Assembly: GCA_000310025.1 (NCBI GenBank)
Contig: FN649735.1
Coordinates: forward strand, 4,463,642 to 4,527,641
Direction of reading: 5' to 3'
DNA: 64,000 nt
Source: Ectocarpus siliculosus
Lineage: Eukaryota > Sar > Phaeophyceae > Ectocarpales > Ectocarpaceae
Shown: positions 46,805-59,616 of the stretch, one piece after another
How the letters are laid out: each line of letters opens with the position of its first letter
Position numbering within the stretch: position 1 is the stretch's first letter
The notes under the pieces: model-generated
Databases searched by the model: none
What the model saw: only the letters and a program-made list of their open reading frames with translations
Told to the model about the DNA's origin: nothing
Made by a program: the position numbers and the translations under genes

Positions 46805-47390
46805 TATATCCGTTCGGTGAGAAATCAATCGCAAATCATGACCCGTCCCCGAGTTTGAGCAGCTTCCGCCTCCTGTGGCCGGCAAGAATCGGCCTTCACT
46901 GCTGTACCTTGTCTGTTTCGCCATGGGAATGGCCGATTGATGAACAGCGAAAGAGGGTCCTGCGTGCTGCGCGCCACCACCTTTTTTTTTTTTGCGTTTG
47001 TTATTGTGATTTTCTTCCTGGGTGACCGTTGTACACAACATGCGGCTGCTGCTGTACACGTACTTGCGGTTGCTGCAGTATATGCTCGGAATGTGCTGAA
47101 AAGAAAGGTCGTAAGGTTATCGTCTCTGTTGTTTTGGGCTGCACGCGTTGCTCGCGTAGGCGATGCGCGTCTCCTACTTTTTTCCAGTGTCGTTGTCGGC
47201 AGCACAGTTAGTTGAAGAGACAAACAACAACAGACGGTCCGCCTTTTTTTGTTTTGCTGCATGCATGGGTGGTATGCATCGGCACGCGTGTTGCTTCCTT
47301 GCCTTGAGTCTGCTGCGTAGTCGTAATTTGAGCGATAAGTAAGGTAGATGGCAGCACAATCTTATTTACTACGTAGTGAGGTGTATTGTG
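46805..47390. repeat. Partial inverted copy of repeat 'R'
   Basis: Reverse complement of parts of 28030-28600, including the 160-bp core with 'ccatgggaatggccg' and the 'cgtagtcgtaatttgagcga' block. Confidence 0.7.
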
Positions 47391-47391
47391 A

Positions 47392-48435
47392 TAGCAACTC
47401 GACGAGTATCGTCGCGTTGCCTGTCTGAAGCTTTCCAGTTTTATAGCCGTTAATAAAGTCGAGGGCGCACACCGCGACACGCTCGCCCACCAAGCACGAC
47501 AAAGAGTTCTATTACACAGAGTAGATGACATAAGATGTCACACCCCCTTAACAATTTTTAGTTTTCAAAGCTCGATTACTCCACAGCAGAAATCGTGGCC
47601 GGGCAGCCTTGGCACCGATAGCTTTCCGAAACAAACCTATCGTTTGACATCCTCGTCGTCGTGAACTAACATTATTAGCTCTGAATATTGATGGTGCGAT
47701 ATATTATGTCACCTACTACTGCCGGTACATGCCGTGCATAAGAACAACGAGCACCCTCCATACTCCAGTAAGTAAGTTACTGAAGTTTTTGAATTGAACC
47801 TCTCATTACCCATCCGATCCATGAAGAAGTCGTTTTATACACAAAGGCTTAAAAAAAAAGTGCTGCAAAGACTATCCATGGACGAACCCAGCAGTGCCGT
47901 TGCTGTTGTCTTCACAATTAAGTACAAAAAATTTCGTTCTGTTCTCTCTACCCAGTACCTTCTTGTACCTTCTTCGTCTGTTCGTACTATCATACATGAT
48001 AGTCTGACACTTGACGCGGTCGATTCCCGCCGTGGTCACAGGCTAACTTATCCAAAAAGTTATACGAAAATAAAATGGGGTCCGCAAGTCAACGACAGAC
48101 TAGTCTAGGACCTTCCGCTCGCTTCAATTCGCTATGCGGGGTAGTAACTATAGACTGGACAATGAAGCAAACAATGAGCAAACGAATGTTAGAGGCGACC
48201 TCACGCGCACCCGAAAAACCGTCAGTCTTCGACCGGCATATCTCACTACGCCCATCCATGCGCATGCACTTTTTTGTGGCGAGGGACTCCATGCTTTCAA
48301 GAATCATCTCGTTGATCTGTTTTTTTCGTTTACATACATGTAGTGCGCACGTCATACCCGAATGAAAAGGAGACCACACCCAGAACGCGCTCTTCCGCAC
48401 GCTGGGAAAGAATCCGGGACTAAATGAATGCGGAC
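47392..48435. repeat. Segmental repeat, empty-site partner of 20278-23420
   Basis: Carries a single GATA at about 47617 where 20505-22336 is inserted in the partner, and lacks the poly-A retroposon near 47985. Contains a diverged L-type LTR at about 47905-48165. Confidence 0.85.
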
Positions 48436-49010
48436 CCCAGAGGATACGCTTTTCACAGTAGGTTTCCTCTCCGAAACGAAAGAACCGGACGGGAGAGAGG
48501 GAAAAAAGAAAAGAGAAGAGACGTAGGACGCGTTCCCCGTCATGGGCATTTCATAAGAGTCGTATTGTGGTAGTGGCATGAACCTCTCTCTGCGATCAGG
48601 TCAGAAGACCACCAGTCCCCGAGCTCTTCTGTTGGACCCACCCATGGACGCAGTAGTAGTAGCGCATGTCCTGTAGGAGACAACTACTGCTGAAAATATT
48701 GGAGACCACGAATGAATCATACCGACAGGTGGGTCGTGGGTGGGCGAGGGACCCTAAGAAACAGTCAGACTCAGCCAGTTTACATCCTCATAGTTTCTTG
48801 CAAGCAATAACGAAGGGCGATCACAAAAGAGAGACCGCCAGCGACAGGAAACAAAGAAGAAGTAGAGGAGAGCAGAGCTAAGAAACAAGTGAAGAAACAA
48901 GACCCCCTTGCCGCTCTGACCTACTGGAAGCTTTCCATGTACCGCAGCAAACAGCAGGGGCAGCACCCACTACCTCACATGCAGTAGCCGGATACATGCA
49001 CGGACTGGTA
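48425..49010. repeat. Segmental repeat (partner 23421-23890)
   Basis: Collinear with the partner except for about 170 bp extra at 48540-48710. Confidence 0.75.
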
Positions 49011-49279
49011 CGTAGTAGAAGTTTAGTCTCTTTCTCCGGCAAGAACAATAACGCCCGGGCGAACTTGAACGTGGAGTCACAAGAAATACCGTCATGATGA
49101 CGTCATCCATTCTGCTTCCCATGGGAGGTGCGCATCGTTACGCGAGGAAGGCGTTAACTCTTCGCATAGAATATGCTGCCGTAGACCCTATATCCTTCAA
49201 GCTCAACTACAGCTACACCCGATACATGGTGGCATCATATCCAGCTGTAGAAGAATCGAAAAAAAAACTGTCTTCTTGG

Positions 49280-50720
49280 TGGCGAAGCGGACCCTCTTGA
49301 TTGTGACTCTCCAACTGCTGTTCGTGGATGGCGACGACATGGCGACACAGACAGACCAAATCTAGGGTTTGACGTCGGTCTTATCCGCCGCTGGAGGTGG
49401 AAGCTATACTCAAAGTCGGGGAGGGGTCGTGATTTGCAATTCCCTACGGAACCGTACTTGAGGCGCCGTGAGGTTTGCACTGCCGTAGCCGAGGTTATTT
49501 GTCGGAAGGGAAACATAAAAACAAAATCTTCGGCGGACCGGACCCTCTTTTTTTCAACTGGCCAACTGTTGCTTGGATGGCGAGACAATTTCCGGTCTTC
49601 TTATCCGTCACAGGAGGCCGAAGCTGATGCTCAAACTCGGGGAGGGGTCATGGTTTGCGAGTCCCTACCGAACCATAATCGCTCGGGGCACCACGTCACG
49701 GACATGACAAGAAAAACATCTCCCCAACGAAAACTGCTGAAATTCATGGAGTGGTGGGTGAGTGGGGGACCCCAAAACAATGAAAGAGTCGCGGTTCGCG
49801 TTGTTCTGCGGCTCTACCGGCGAAAAACACCGTCGACGCTCTGAACCGCTAGAAGCTGTCACGCAGCACTGCATGTGCGGCGAACTGTGGGGGCCGTGCG
49901 CATTTCTTGACGGAAAGAGGCGGCTCCCATTGCCTCACATGCAGCAGCCGGGTACACGGGTAGCCTCTCCTACTCAGGAAGATGCAAAACGATTGCCGTT
50001 GATGTTATTGGGGACCCTAACAGCGAAAATGCAACAGAGAGAGAGAGGCAGACCAAAGGAAGAGAGACTGGAGAAGATAAGGCATGAACTCTAGAGAAGA
50101 CACTTACTCTCATCCCTCTGGTCCACCGCAGGCTTGAACACGTGTAACGAACGGCGACATCCGATGTGCGCTCGGCAACAACAAACACGACAAAAGAATA
50201 ATAGTCGTCGTTTCCGAACTGCTGTGGAGATACTGTAAATTGGTGGAGACTTTCTTTCTTTTCTGGTATGAAGTGGCAACAAAGAAGAACACGACTATCT
50301 GTCTGTGTAGACTAGAAGCACGACGGACGAACTATTATCTCAATGCGCTTGCCGTCGCGATAGATGCGCACCGTTACGGCTATACGAACGAGCAGATTGT
50401 TGTCAAACCTAACTACGATAACCGTACGACCATTGCAGCACATTCCGACCATAACAGCAGAAACCGCAGCAGCAGCCGCATGTGTACAATGGTCACTCAA
50501 GAACAAACGCAAAAAAAAAACGAAATGTGGCGCGCAGCACGCAGGACCCTTTTTCGCTGTTCAACCGGCCGTTTCCATGGCGAAACGGGCACGGAACAGT
50601 CAAGGCCGACTCTTGCCGGCCACAGGAGGCGGAAGCCGCTCAAACTCGGGGACCGCTCATGACTTGCGATTCCACACCGAACCATACTCAAGGCGCCACG
50701 AGATTTGCACTGTAGCTCGA
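49280..50720. repeat. Rearranged copies of repeat 'R' core
   Basis: The roughly 160-bp core ('ggaccctctt...', 'gtcacaggaggc', 'ctcggggaggggtc', 'cgaaccatactt') appears three times in direct order: about 49290-49480, 49540-49700 and 50545-50705. Segment 49740-50480 follows the order of repeat R between the second and third. Confidence 0.7.
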
Positions 50721-50929
50721 GATCAGCATTTGAGACCGGGTCGGGCAGGGGTGGGGCATGCGAATGAAACTTCCACGGATATTGAACGATGAGACTGAAG
50801 CTAAAGCTTCAAAATTCCCCAAGCCTTGGACGTGTCGGTGGGCATGGTACAATAGGATGTGGCGGTGTGTTGACAAGTGGAATGGACGGGGTGCGAGTAA
50901 AAAGTCCGGGGCCCATTCATGAACATGGC

Positions 50930-52310
50930 AAGCAAACACCCCTCCCAACAAAAATTAATGGTGGGCGGATGGCTGGGGGGCCCCAACAAACAAAGCATGA
51001 AAAAAGAAAAAAAATATCAAAGACAAGTGAGCCAGGCGCGACAGGCTTGAGGGAGGAGGTAAAATAATATAGAAAACCCACCGTGGTCGTCGCTCGCTCT
51101 GGGCCGCTGGAACATGTCACATAGCACTGCATGTCCAGCATTAGACCAAGTCCATTGCTTGACATAAAACAGGTAGCGCACATCGCCTCTCATGCAGCAG
51201 CCCCGTGCACGGGAAGTCTCTTACTCAGCAAGATGCGGAACCACTGCGGTTGACGTACTTCGATATCGTTGGGACCCCACCGGCGAAAGGCGAATGATAG
51301 ACAGGTAGACTGAAAGAAGAGAGCGGAGAGAAGACAAGGCATTCACTCTCGAGAAGACACTCACTCACTCTCGTCCCTTTGGCCCACCGCAGGCTGTCAG
51401 ACATCTGTACCGGACGGCGGTATCCGAAGCGGGCTCAGCAACAACAAACACAACAACCACAAGTCGCCGAGTTGGAACTAGACTAGAGTAGTGCGGACTT
51501 TCATCCTTCTGTGACGAAGTGAGAACAAAAAAACATGACTACACGGACGAACTAGTCCGTCCGCGATAGATGTGCACCGTTGCACAGAGCAGCAGACTGT
51601 TGGTTGTCATTCCTCACTTTCTGTTGTAAATAAGATTGTGCTGCCATCTACCTTATCGCTCAAGTTGCGACTGACTACGCAGCAGACTCAAAAAGCATCA
51701 ACTCCCTTATTCGATGTATGCCACCCATGCATACGCCGCTTAGACTAATACGATGCATACCACCCATGCGTATGCAGCAAGAGAGAAAAAAGGCCTGTTG
51801 TTGTCTGTCTCAACTGTTGTGCTGCTGTTGCTTTTCATGTATAACGACACAACAGGCGACACAGTAAGCGACGCGCATCGCCTACTACGCGACGCGTGCA
51901 CCCCAAAGCGACAGACACGATACATAGCCTTCAACCTTGTCTGAAGCTATTCAGCAACAGCAGCATGGTCACTCAGGAAGAAAAAAAGAACCTAAACCTA
52001 ACGATTTTGGCGCGCACCACGCAGGACCCTCTTTCGCTGTTCAACCGGCCGTTTCCATGGCGAAACAGACAAGGAACAGTCAAGGCCGAGTCGTGTCGGC
52101 CACAGGAAGTGGAAGCTGCTGAAGATCGGGGAGGGGTCATAGTTTGCGATTGCCTACCGAACCATACTTGGGGCGCCACGACATTTGCACTGTAGCTCGA
52201 GATCAGCATTTGAGACCGGGTCGGGCAAGGGGTGGGGCATGCGAATAAAAGTTCCACCCACCCACGGATATTGAAATATGAGACTGAAGCTAAAGCTTCA
52301 GAAATAACCA
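50930..52310. repeat. Segmental repeat 'R', copy 2 (direct)
   Basis: Near-complete alignment with 27330-28690, including 'ggtggctgggggaccccaac'-type start and 'gagatcagcatttgagaccg' end. Confidence 0.85.
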
Positions 52311-52429
52311 ACAGCTCGTTCGTGCAGCGGTGCGCATCTATGGCGGATGGCAAGCGTATTGCGATAATAGTTCGTCCGTGGTGCTATGTAGTCGTGCTCT
52401 TACTAGTTCTCGCTTCCTACAACAAGATA

Positions 52430-53210
52430 GTCCACAGCTCGCACACGGCGACTGACTTATTTGTTCGTTGCTGTTCTTGTTTGCTGTTGCTGAGGGCTAT
52501 TTATTGTTATCGACCATTAAAACACGAAAAAAAAAACGAAACCGTTTTTTCTTGAACACATATGGAGGCGTTTTTGAACGAAAGCGTGAAAAGAAGGAGC
52601 CCGGTTTTTTTGGGGCTTGCTACTTACTAAAATTCGTGTTTTTGACGGAAGCATCGGACAAGCGCACCGCAGGCGCTGTAACATCACTGAGAACGCTAGA
52701 AAGACCTGCCAGACTCACGTCCAGGTCTGTTGTGGAGATGGACAAGCGGCAGAAGCGGCGTTCAGTCCGTTCTTGGTCCAAAACTAGACATTGCGTGGTG
52801 CTCTCGTCTTCAACTGCTGCTGCTGTTGGTGCTGGGGAATTGTTTTCGATCACACATAGCAAGCACGGAAACAGTAGAACGAGTACAGCAGCACCACCAA
52901 GACCTCCAAAGCGCTGATTCCTTCGGTTCGGCTGTCTATATGATACCATCTCCCGGCGCCGTGCTGCTTCGTGGGTATTGAGTGCTTGGGTGCTGCTCAA
53001 TAAGGTGTGTGAGAGACGTGTGCCACCTCACCAAAATGCCGTTGGAAAAATTGCGGCGAGATGATCTGTTTTTGGTCGGACACATCAACATCAATCCACG
53101 GCGTCACGCAGCAGTAGAGCAACAGGGCCTCCAACACGCTAATTCTTTCGGATTGGCCATCTATATGATGCTGGCCGTCAGCGCGGCTGCCGCCCTATGA
53201 TTGTTGAGCT
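52430..53210 (+). other. Unassigned frames with a duplicated segment
   Basis: Two segments of about 70 bp resemble each other: 52885-52955 and 53115-53180. In frames 52730-52981 and 52982-53200 they read QQHHQDLQSADSFGSAVYMI and VEQQGLQHANSFGLAIYMM. The two frames are adjacent (stop 52981, next frame 52982). Not recognised; may be a diverged tandem duplication in a transposon or a small gene. Confidence 0.3.
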
Positions 53211-53619
53211 CGTCTACCTTTGGGTAGGTGGTGGTCAAAGATGGGAGTCGCAACCGTGAAAAATGAGCTGGCAAACAAACTGAAGAAATCGCAAGCAACA
53301 CCCAGGTTGCAACACTCTGCCGTGCGCCTGTTGTTGCTAAAAACTGAAAACAGCAGGCCGGGTGGACGGGATCTTTCTAAGTGTGTTGTCCTCTGTGCCG
53401 GGTGCTGCTTATTGCGCTTTTATCGCTGCTCTATGGTGAGCAATACCATGTCAACCTGTTGTGTGCCGAGCAAAGCGTGTATTCAGGGAAGGAAACGTGC
53501 TTTTTTTTATGACATCACGAAAAGAACAAGCAAAAAAAAGTCGGGTTTTCTTTCAACCGTTCCGTTTAAAAAAGAACGATTTCGACGTTGCGTTAACAAT
53601 AACCCTGAGCCGACATCGG

Positions 53620-54200
53620 ATATCGCCATTCGATACACAACGTGACATCATGTCTGACAGCCTGCGGTGGGCCAGAGGGACGAGAGTGAGTGTCTTCTCG
53701 AGAGAGTCAATGCCTTCTCTTCTCGAGAGAGTCAATGCCTTGTCTTCTCTCCGCTCTCTCCTTTTTGTCTACCTCTCTTTCTCTCTCTCTCGCCTTTCGC
53801 CGGTAGGGTCCCAACAACATCGAACGTCAACCAACCGCAGTCGTTTCGCTTTTTGCTACCCGTGCATCCGGCTGCTGCATGTGAAGCGATGGGCGTTATG
53901 CCAAGCATGGACTTGGGCCCTACCTAATATTTGCTGCATATGTAGTGCTATGTTAGAGTTTCCAGCGGTCCGGAGCGAGCGGCGACGGTGCTGTTCTTCT
54001 ATGCGCTCTTTTGCCTCCTCCTTGAAGCCTGTCGTGTCTGGCTCGTTTGTTCTCGCTTCTTTCTTTCTTTTGTTTTTCATGCTTTGTTTTTTGGGGTCCC
54101 CCGGTTCCTGTGTGCTCATCGGGCGTCTTCTTGGTGTCTACCTTGATTGTTACCCGCTGCATAAATCGAAAGCTTCAGACAGGCAACGCGACGATACTCG
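53620..54200. repeat. Partial inverted copy of repeat 'R'
   Basis: Reverse complement of about 27340-27800: 'gcctgcggtgggcc', 'gagtgagtgtcttctcgaga', 'cgccggtagggtcccaacaa', then a 'tttggggtccccc' end. A 27-bp segment 'gagagagtcaatgccttctctt' is locally duplicated. Confidence 0.7.
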
Positions 54201-54922
54201 TCGAGTTGCCATACACAATCAACAATAGGACATCGATAAGCATCATCGAGCTGCAGCGTACACGCACAACACTTACGTTCGAGGAGTGTCCTTGCCAACT
54301 GCCAGCATCTACAGTTGTAACACGAAAAAGACCTTGCCAACTGCCCGCATCATGTAAAAATGAAAAAGGTTGACCCCAGCAAACCGTAAACGTAAACCAC
54401 ACCTTTATTTCCACATCAATGCGCACACCTCATGAGTGTGTACATGTCAGAATCCAACCCCAATGAGCTCATTCGTCGAAAATCTGCGCTGAGTCGATCT
54501 CCAAAATGCTGTCTGAAACGTCTCCCACGCCAGCTACACAAGTATTTTGTGTTTCGGGCCAATGGTACCGTCGCTCACCCCGTTCTTTGGATTCTCCCCG
54601 CAGGTTTACCGTGTTTACGATCCAACGGCAACCTAGTCCAGTTGAGAAAATAGCTTCGCACCCTCTCGGTTACTTGTCTGCTTTCATCATACCCTAATCG
54701 CTCCCGAAAAACAAAATCACCACCTCTATTTTTAATTTTTGTTGTGCCTGCCTGCTACGGTCATGTGGTACCGAAAAGAGGACACGCGGTTCTTCAAGCG
54801 GTTGACTATACCCAACACCCACCAACCTCTATCCGTGTCATGATTGAAGGACAGCCGCACGCAGGGCGTCGCAAATAATCACACAAGCTACGTGAGTTCA
54901 CTAAAGGCGGGCTCCAGACGCT
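54201..54922. other. No recognisable gene; lipase 3' flank
   Basis: A 20-bp unit 'ccttgccaactgcc' recurs at 54292 and 54333. Nothing else seen. Confidence 0.4.
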
Positions 54923-57900
54923 CTAGAAGTCCTTCGCAGCTTCTTTGGCCACTTGTTTCACTTCTTCGATTGTGGATTTGATCTTCTTGAATCTTTTTAG
55001 GCCCTCGATATTGTCGACGAACTTGTCGGGAGCCACCTGAAGCCATGGTACCAGGAAATTCGCGAAAACAAGCACAGCAGTTGTTCTCGCTCCAGATGGA
55101 GGCAGGAAAAGAGAGATCGAAGCAAAAAAAGAACTAGTCTTGCCGTAGCTACACAACAACAGCGTCATCGAAAACGGCGACGTTAACCCCTTTAGGGCTG
55201 GATCGCCTTTTGGGGACACTTTTGTCTCCATCTTCTTCACCTGCTTTACCTCGCGAAGAATGATATGATTGTTTTCTCCTTTGCACTACTCGACCAGGGG
55301 GGCGCTAGTACACAGGGACGACTCTAGTCTGTAGTATGGATGCGTTCTAGAGTGAAGGAGTATGAGGGTAATGAAGAGGTCGAATCGCGGGGCGATTACG
55401 CCGCGGGTTCAACAGCGAAGTTGCGCCGCGTCTGTCTACCCTTGGGTGGAAAGCGCTACTAGGGCCAAGCGCGGAAGAAGTACCTAGCCTACCGTTGACA
55501 GGAGGCACCGAGCAACCTAGGGCTTGAGTTAAAAGGTCCCGCTTTCCCTCTAGAGAAATATCTTGAAAACCTCCTTTTCGTGCCCCGTTTACCACGCTCC
55601 CGCCAGTGACTGTCTATAATCCCTATCAATTATCGCCTCGATAATCGAGGGGACAATTGATAGGGATTATAGACAAGAGACGGCTCAAGTGGGAAGGCAG
55701 CTTTGCACTTGCACCCAGGGATGGAACTGTCTGCACCATCCAATCAGCAGGCGTTGTTCGCTCTTTTTCTTACATTTCAGAAATTTCGCAAGAACGCCGA
55801 ATTTTCTGTGCGTTGTAAGGGAACCAGTCCGTTCAATACACCCAATGCATGCAAGAAACCAATCCGCCCTCAGTCCGATCCCACCTGCAGAATGAAGTTG
55901 CTGATAGCATCACGACACGTGCTCTTGGCCTTGTCGAAAGCCGGCACCTTCGAGTTGATCACATCCTGCTTGAGGTGTCGAATATACTCCGAGGTGCTGT
56001 GGTCGTCGACGCCGTCGATCAACTCTCCGCGGCACAACGCGCTGAGACTCCCGAGGATACGGTCGGCGAAACTCGACGTGCTGATGGTACCGCTGTCGAA
56101 AATAAGCGGGTGATGGAGGCAGCAAGACAGCGTACGATGTAGAATAAACGCGATGTATCGGCGATGGTCGTGCTTCCGCTGTGGCTTCTCGGAATACGCC
56201 TACCTTGAGTTGCGTCCGTCTTGCGGGAAATTAAGTTTCCCCTATACGAAAAATAATGGCAATCGAAAAAGCCGGACACATGATAAACATGTCTCTCGAC
56301 TAGTGTCCAGGGAAAGTTTGTGTCGATCACCACAAGCAATACTGACCATTTCTTGGATGACGCGGATTTACAAGCCTGCATGTTCGTAGACGTTATCATC
56401 AGCCATTTCCTATAGCCTAAGCTTACGAACGCTTGCGCACAACAAGGAAATGATTCGAATGCCTTGTTTCTTTCAAAAGGACTCCTCACAATCGATCGAG
56501 GTAGATCTCCGTGCCGACGTGCTCGTAGCTTGGCGGGGGCGGAACCCGCGTGACGACGTCGTTGTTGTTCCTGCAACGGAAGTACTTGTCCTTCAGGGGA
56601 GTGCCGTCGTTCATCCTGGAGTCAAACCCAGCGGCGGCCGACGGGTCGAACAGCCTACCAAGACGAGTGAGCAAACGAGACAGAAAACGGAGCAAAACGG
56701 GCTTGTTAATGATCTTCCGAGGGATTGGACAGCAACGAGACCACGCATGAGAAAGAGAACGTGCATCTAAGCGACATTTGTATTTTGTCGGGTGGAATGC
56801 AAACCGCACGATTGGAAGTACACACGTCAAGTCCAAATCAGCTGTCACGCCATCGGTATGATGCCGTAGACGGCAGGGCGTGAGCGGAAGAAATCATGAA
56901 CATATTCTCGCCTATTGTAGCCCCCGTGACGTTATACTGCGACAGACTTTTGCCTGAAAGCAAGCATGCTCGTTTGGGGTTGTGTTGAAGCGCAAACAAA
57001 CAAAGAGGGAAAAAAATGGCCACGACCAACCTGCATGACTCTTAGCTCTTGGTACAACGTTCGTGTTGACGATCGGTCAATTACACCTCCGCTTGCCGTC
57101 TGAAAAATGTGAAGCCGATTTGCGCGCTTCGGCGCGCCTTGAGAGAGAAGGAGTGAAACGGTAGTCACACAGAAGCGTTGAACCCGTCCTTTTTGCTCGT
57201 TTATGTTATCTCACCTGGGGCTGCCGATGGTATATACCCCGGCGATGTCCATGTTGTCAACATACGACAGGCGAGCCGCGGTGACCGTGGCCAGAGCGGC
57301 TCCAAGAGAGTGCCCCGCGATGTACAGCTTGCGGTTCTTGCCCTTTTCGTTGTAGAGGTTTTTGATAACCTTGCGCATGTTTCCGTACTCCTCCCAAACC
57401 GAGTCCACACCGTCGTTGAAGCCCTTGTTGTTGACCAGGCAAAGCAGTGTGCCAAAAACGAATCGTGAGCGCTAAATTGGCAGTACGTTTGGATTCGTTC
57501 CCACTCCAACATCAAACGAAATCCAGTCGCGGAGGTATGCCGCGGAGGTTAATCCTCACCCGTTGACGAAGAGGGCACTCGTCACCTGTTCATCCGTTCG
57601 CTGCCCAAAGAACAAATCACTTGGTCGCGACAGGGGCATCCATCTGTTCATGGGCTGCACCTCGATTGCTTGCAGGTTCACGGGACGTTGCTGTTGCTGA
57701 GCCCTGTTGTTACTGTCCTTGCGCGTACATGTGTTAAAGACTACACGGGCGATGTATCACGCTGACTTGGACCACGGACATCTTCCGAGGTAACGGGAAA
57801 ACCACCAGAAATCCGGGACTTTGAACGGTAGGCAAGACGCTCTCCACAAAACTTGCGGAACGTGAAAGATGTCCGGTTTCCACGCCGAAAACGACCAAAC

Positions 57901-59134
57901 GGTACAACCCTCAACCTTCACCGTGTGATCCATAACGAATGCCGCTCATACTTCCATCAAAGGGTTCGCACTCCAATGTTCGGCAAAGCATATGGAACGA
58001 AATTTACAATGGCTTAAGTTGCTCCGATGTGAAATGCAGTGGGAGATTTCGCTGTCAAGGAACACACCTGTCGAAGCTAACGCACAACATACCTCGAGCA
58101 CACCGTGCCTCGTGAACAACGCACAAAATAGAGTCGAGGTACCCCGCCATTGAAGGCCTGACCTTCGTAAGCTAACCTTAGCGTCGAAGACGCGACCTCC
58201 GTACCATATACAGCAACGTATATAGCAACGCCTCTGCTAAAGGGCACAAAGCATCGTCAACACACCTCGTGGACAGAGCCGACGGCGTCCGGGGCCTCCC
58301 ACTGCTCCGCGCAGTCCCTCAGGATCATGTCAATGTTTGTCGCCCAGTCCGTGAGCTCCTTTGTGCCTCGGAACACGACCGCGATCATGTCGTCGTTCGC
58401 CGTGACAAAGGCCTCCGTGTCTTGGATTGCGTCGAAACTGCTTTTTTTCGCCGCCTCGCCCGCCTGGTGGACTCAACATCAAACATACCCCGCCCAATAG
58501 AGAAAAACAAATCGTTGTGCGTTGAAAAACGAAGAACATGTTTGTCGGGGTGGAGAGGGTGATATCTAGCATACAGTCTGCCCATCTGTGCATGTGTTGC
58601 GCAGGTACTGACACAAATGGTTTGTACTGGTGGACTCAACATCAAACATACCCCGCCCAATAGAGAAAAACAAATCGTTGTGCGTTGAAAAACGAAGAAC
58701 ATGTTTGTCGGGGTGGAGAGGGTGATATCTAGCATACAGTCTGAAACATGCCGGTGACAGCTTTGCTGATCGGAGAAACTCCTTGACTCCCTCAGCACGC
58801 CTGAAATTCACTTCACCGTGTCGTCAGCAGCCTGAGTTGCAATTTCGTTTCATCGTAAGCTCAACGGACCGTCGTTTGATGAGCTCCTCTTCGCACTACG
58901 CAACCTCTCCATAAAGACATTGCTACGGAGTATAACATTACTTTCGACGCCTGTTGCATGCTGAAAACGTACATCGAACCAATGGAATCGATCAAACCCC
59001 AGCCCATCGTTGGTGGAGTTGCCCTTCACGAGCCCCTTCGCCTCCTGCTCCGGCTTGTAGGCGATCTGGCACAGGCTCGCGAAGTAAAAGGCGTTCTGGG
59101 TCGAGAATTTCGCAGTGTTCAAGTCTGGCTTCAT
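54923..59134 (-). CDS. Class 3 (fungal-type) triacylglycerol lipase, six exons
   Basis: Serine hydrolase of the Lipase_3 alpha/beta-hydrolase family, expected to cleave acylglycerols. Exons on the minus strand: 58973-59134, 58266-58463, 57215-57423, 56490-56654, 55885-56092 and 54923-55036. All introns are GT-AG with matching phases, giving about 351 residues. Key residues: oxyanion-loop VVFRGT in exon 2; nucleophile Ser about 159 in GHSLGAALA (exon 3); Asp about 222 in NNNDVV (exon 4); His about 276 in DGVDDHS (exon 5). The C-terminus is Lys/Glu-rich (STIEEVKQVAKEAAKDF). The 5' end is unsure: an AG just before 59140 could be a splice acceptor, so an upstream exon with a targeting signal may exist. 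A 51-bp in-phase alternative exon (57087-57137) was left out. Confidence 0.88.
55611..55675. repeat. 21-bp perfect foldback in lipase intron 5
   Basis: Arms 55611-55631 and 55655-55675 are exact reverse complements. The 23-base spacer contains a second small hairpin (cctcg/cgagg). No transposase nearby. It resembles a miniature foldback element or a structured intronic RNA. Confidence 0.85.
58464..58743. repeat. 117-bp perfect direct repeat in lipase intron 1, duplicating a splice acceptor
   Basis: 58464-58580 and 58627-58743 are identical, with a 46-bp spacer. On the minus strand the unit ends in 'gagtccaccag', the acceptor used for exon 2. The upstream copy therefore offers a second acceptor 163 bp earlier. 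Confidence 0.95.
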
Positions 59135-59140
59135 CTCCAC

Positions 59141-59610
59141 CTGTCGTCAAACATCGCCCGATGGGGGTTAGCGGAAGGGAAATTCTGCGGCAGGACTACT
59201 CGGGACATAGGTTCATGAATCAAGGTGCATGGCCTCGGTACCAGGTGTTGTGTGTTGGGCCTTTTTTTCATGACGACAGTTATCCCGTTGTTCGTTGTGA
59301 GACGTGTACTACACGTGTTTCAGTGAATGCAGAGTTCTACACTTTTCAAGCATGCAGAGTTCTACACTTTTCAATGTACTTTTGAGTACAACTACAACCA
59401 TCCAGGGTCACACAGGAGGGGTTAAACTCTTGGAATTCTTCTTGTGTATTTATTATCTTTCCCCACGATCCTCCTGCGGTGCGTGCTGAATTTTATTTAT
59501 TCTTCGCGGGGAAGCGTCCAGCCACCCCTTTCCCTCGTCAACTGTGCTAACGTCGAATTTTGGTGCTCACGAGCTTTTCAGATTTTTGGCGTTCGCCCGC
59601 AAATTTGTAA
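59141..59610. other. No recognisable gene; lipase 5' flank
   Basis: A short tandem pair 'gcagagttctacacttttca' lies at about 59329-59375. No clear upstream lipase exon identified. Confidence 0.4.
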
Positions 59611-59616
59611 TTTTTT

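Noticed and set aside
57087-57137. Extra 51-bp lipase exon
   Set aside because: Phase fits and splice sites exist, but joining exon 3 directly to 56490-56654 restores a smoother family pattern (GSPR-LFD).
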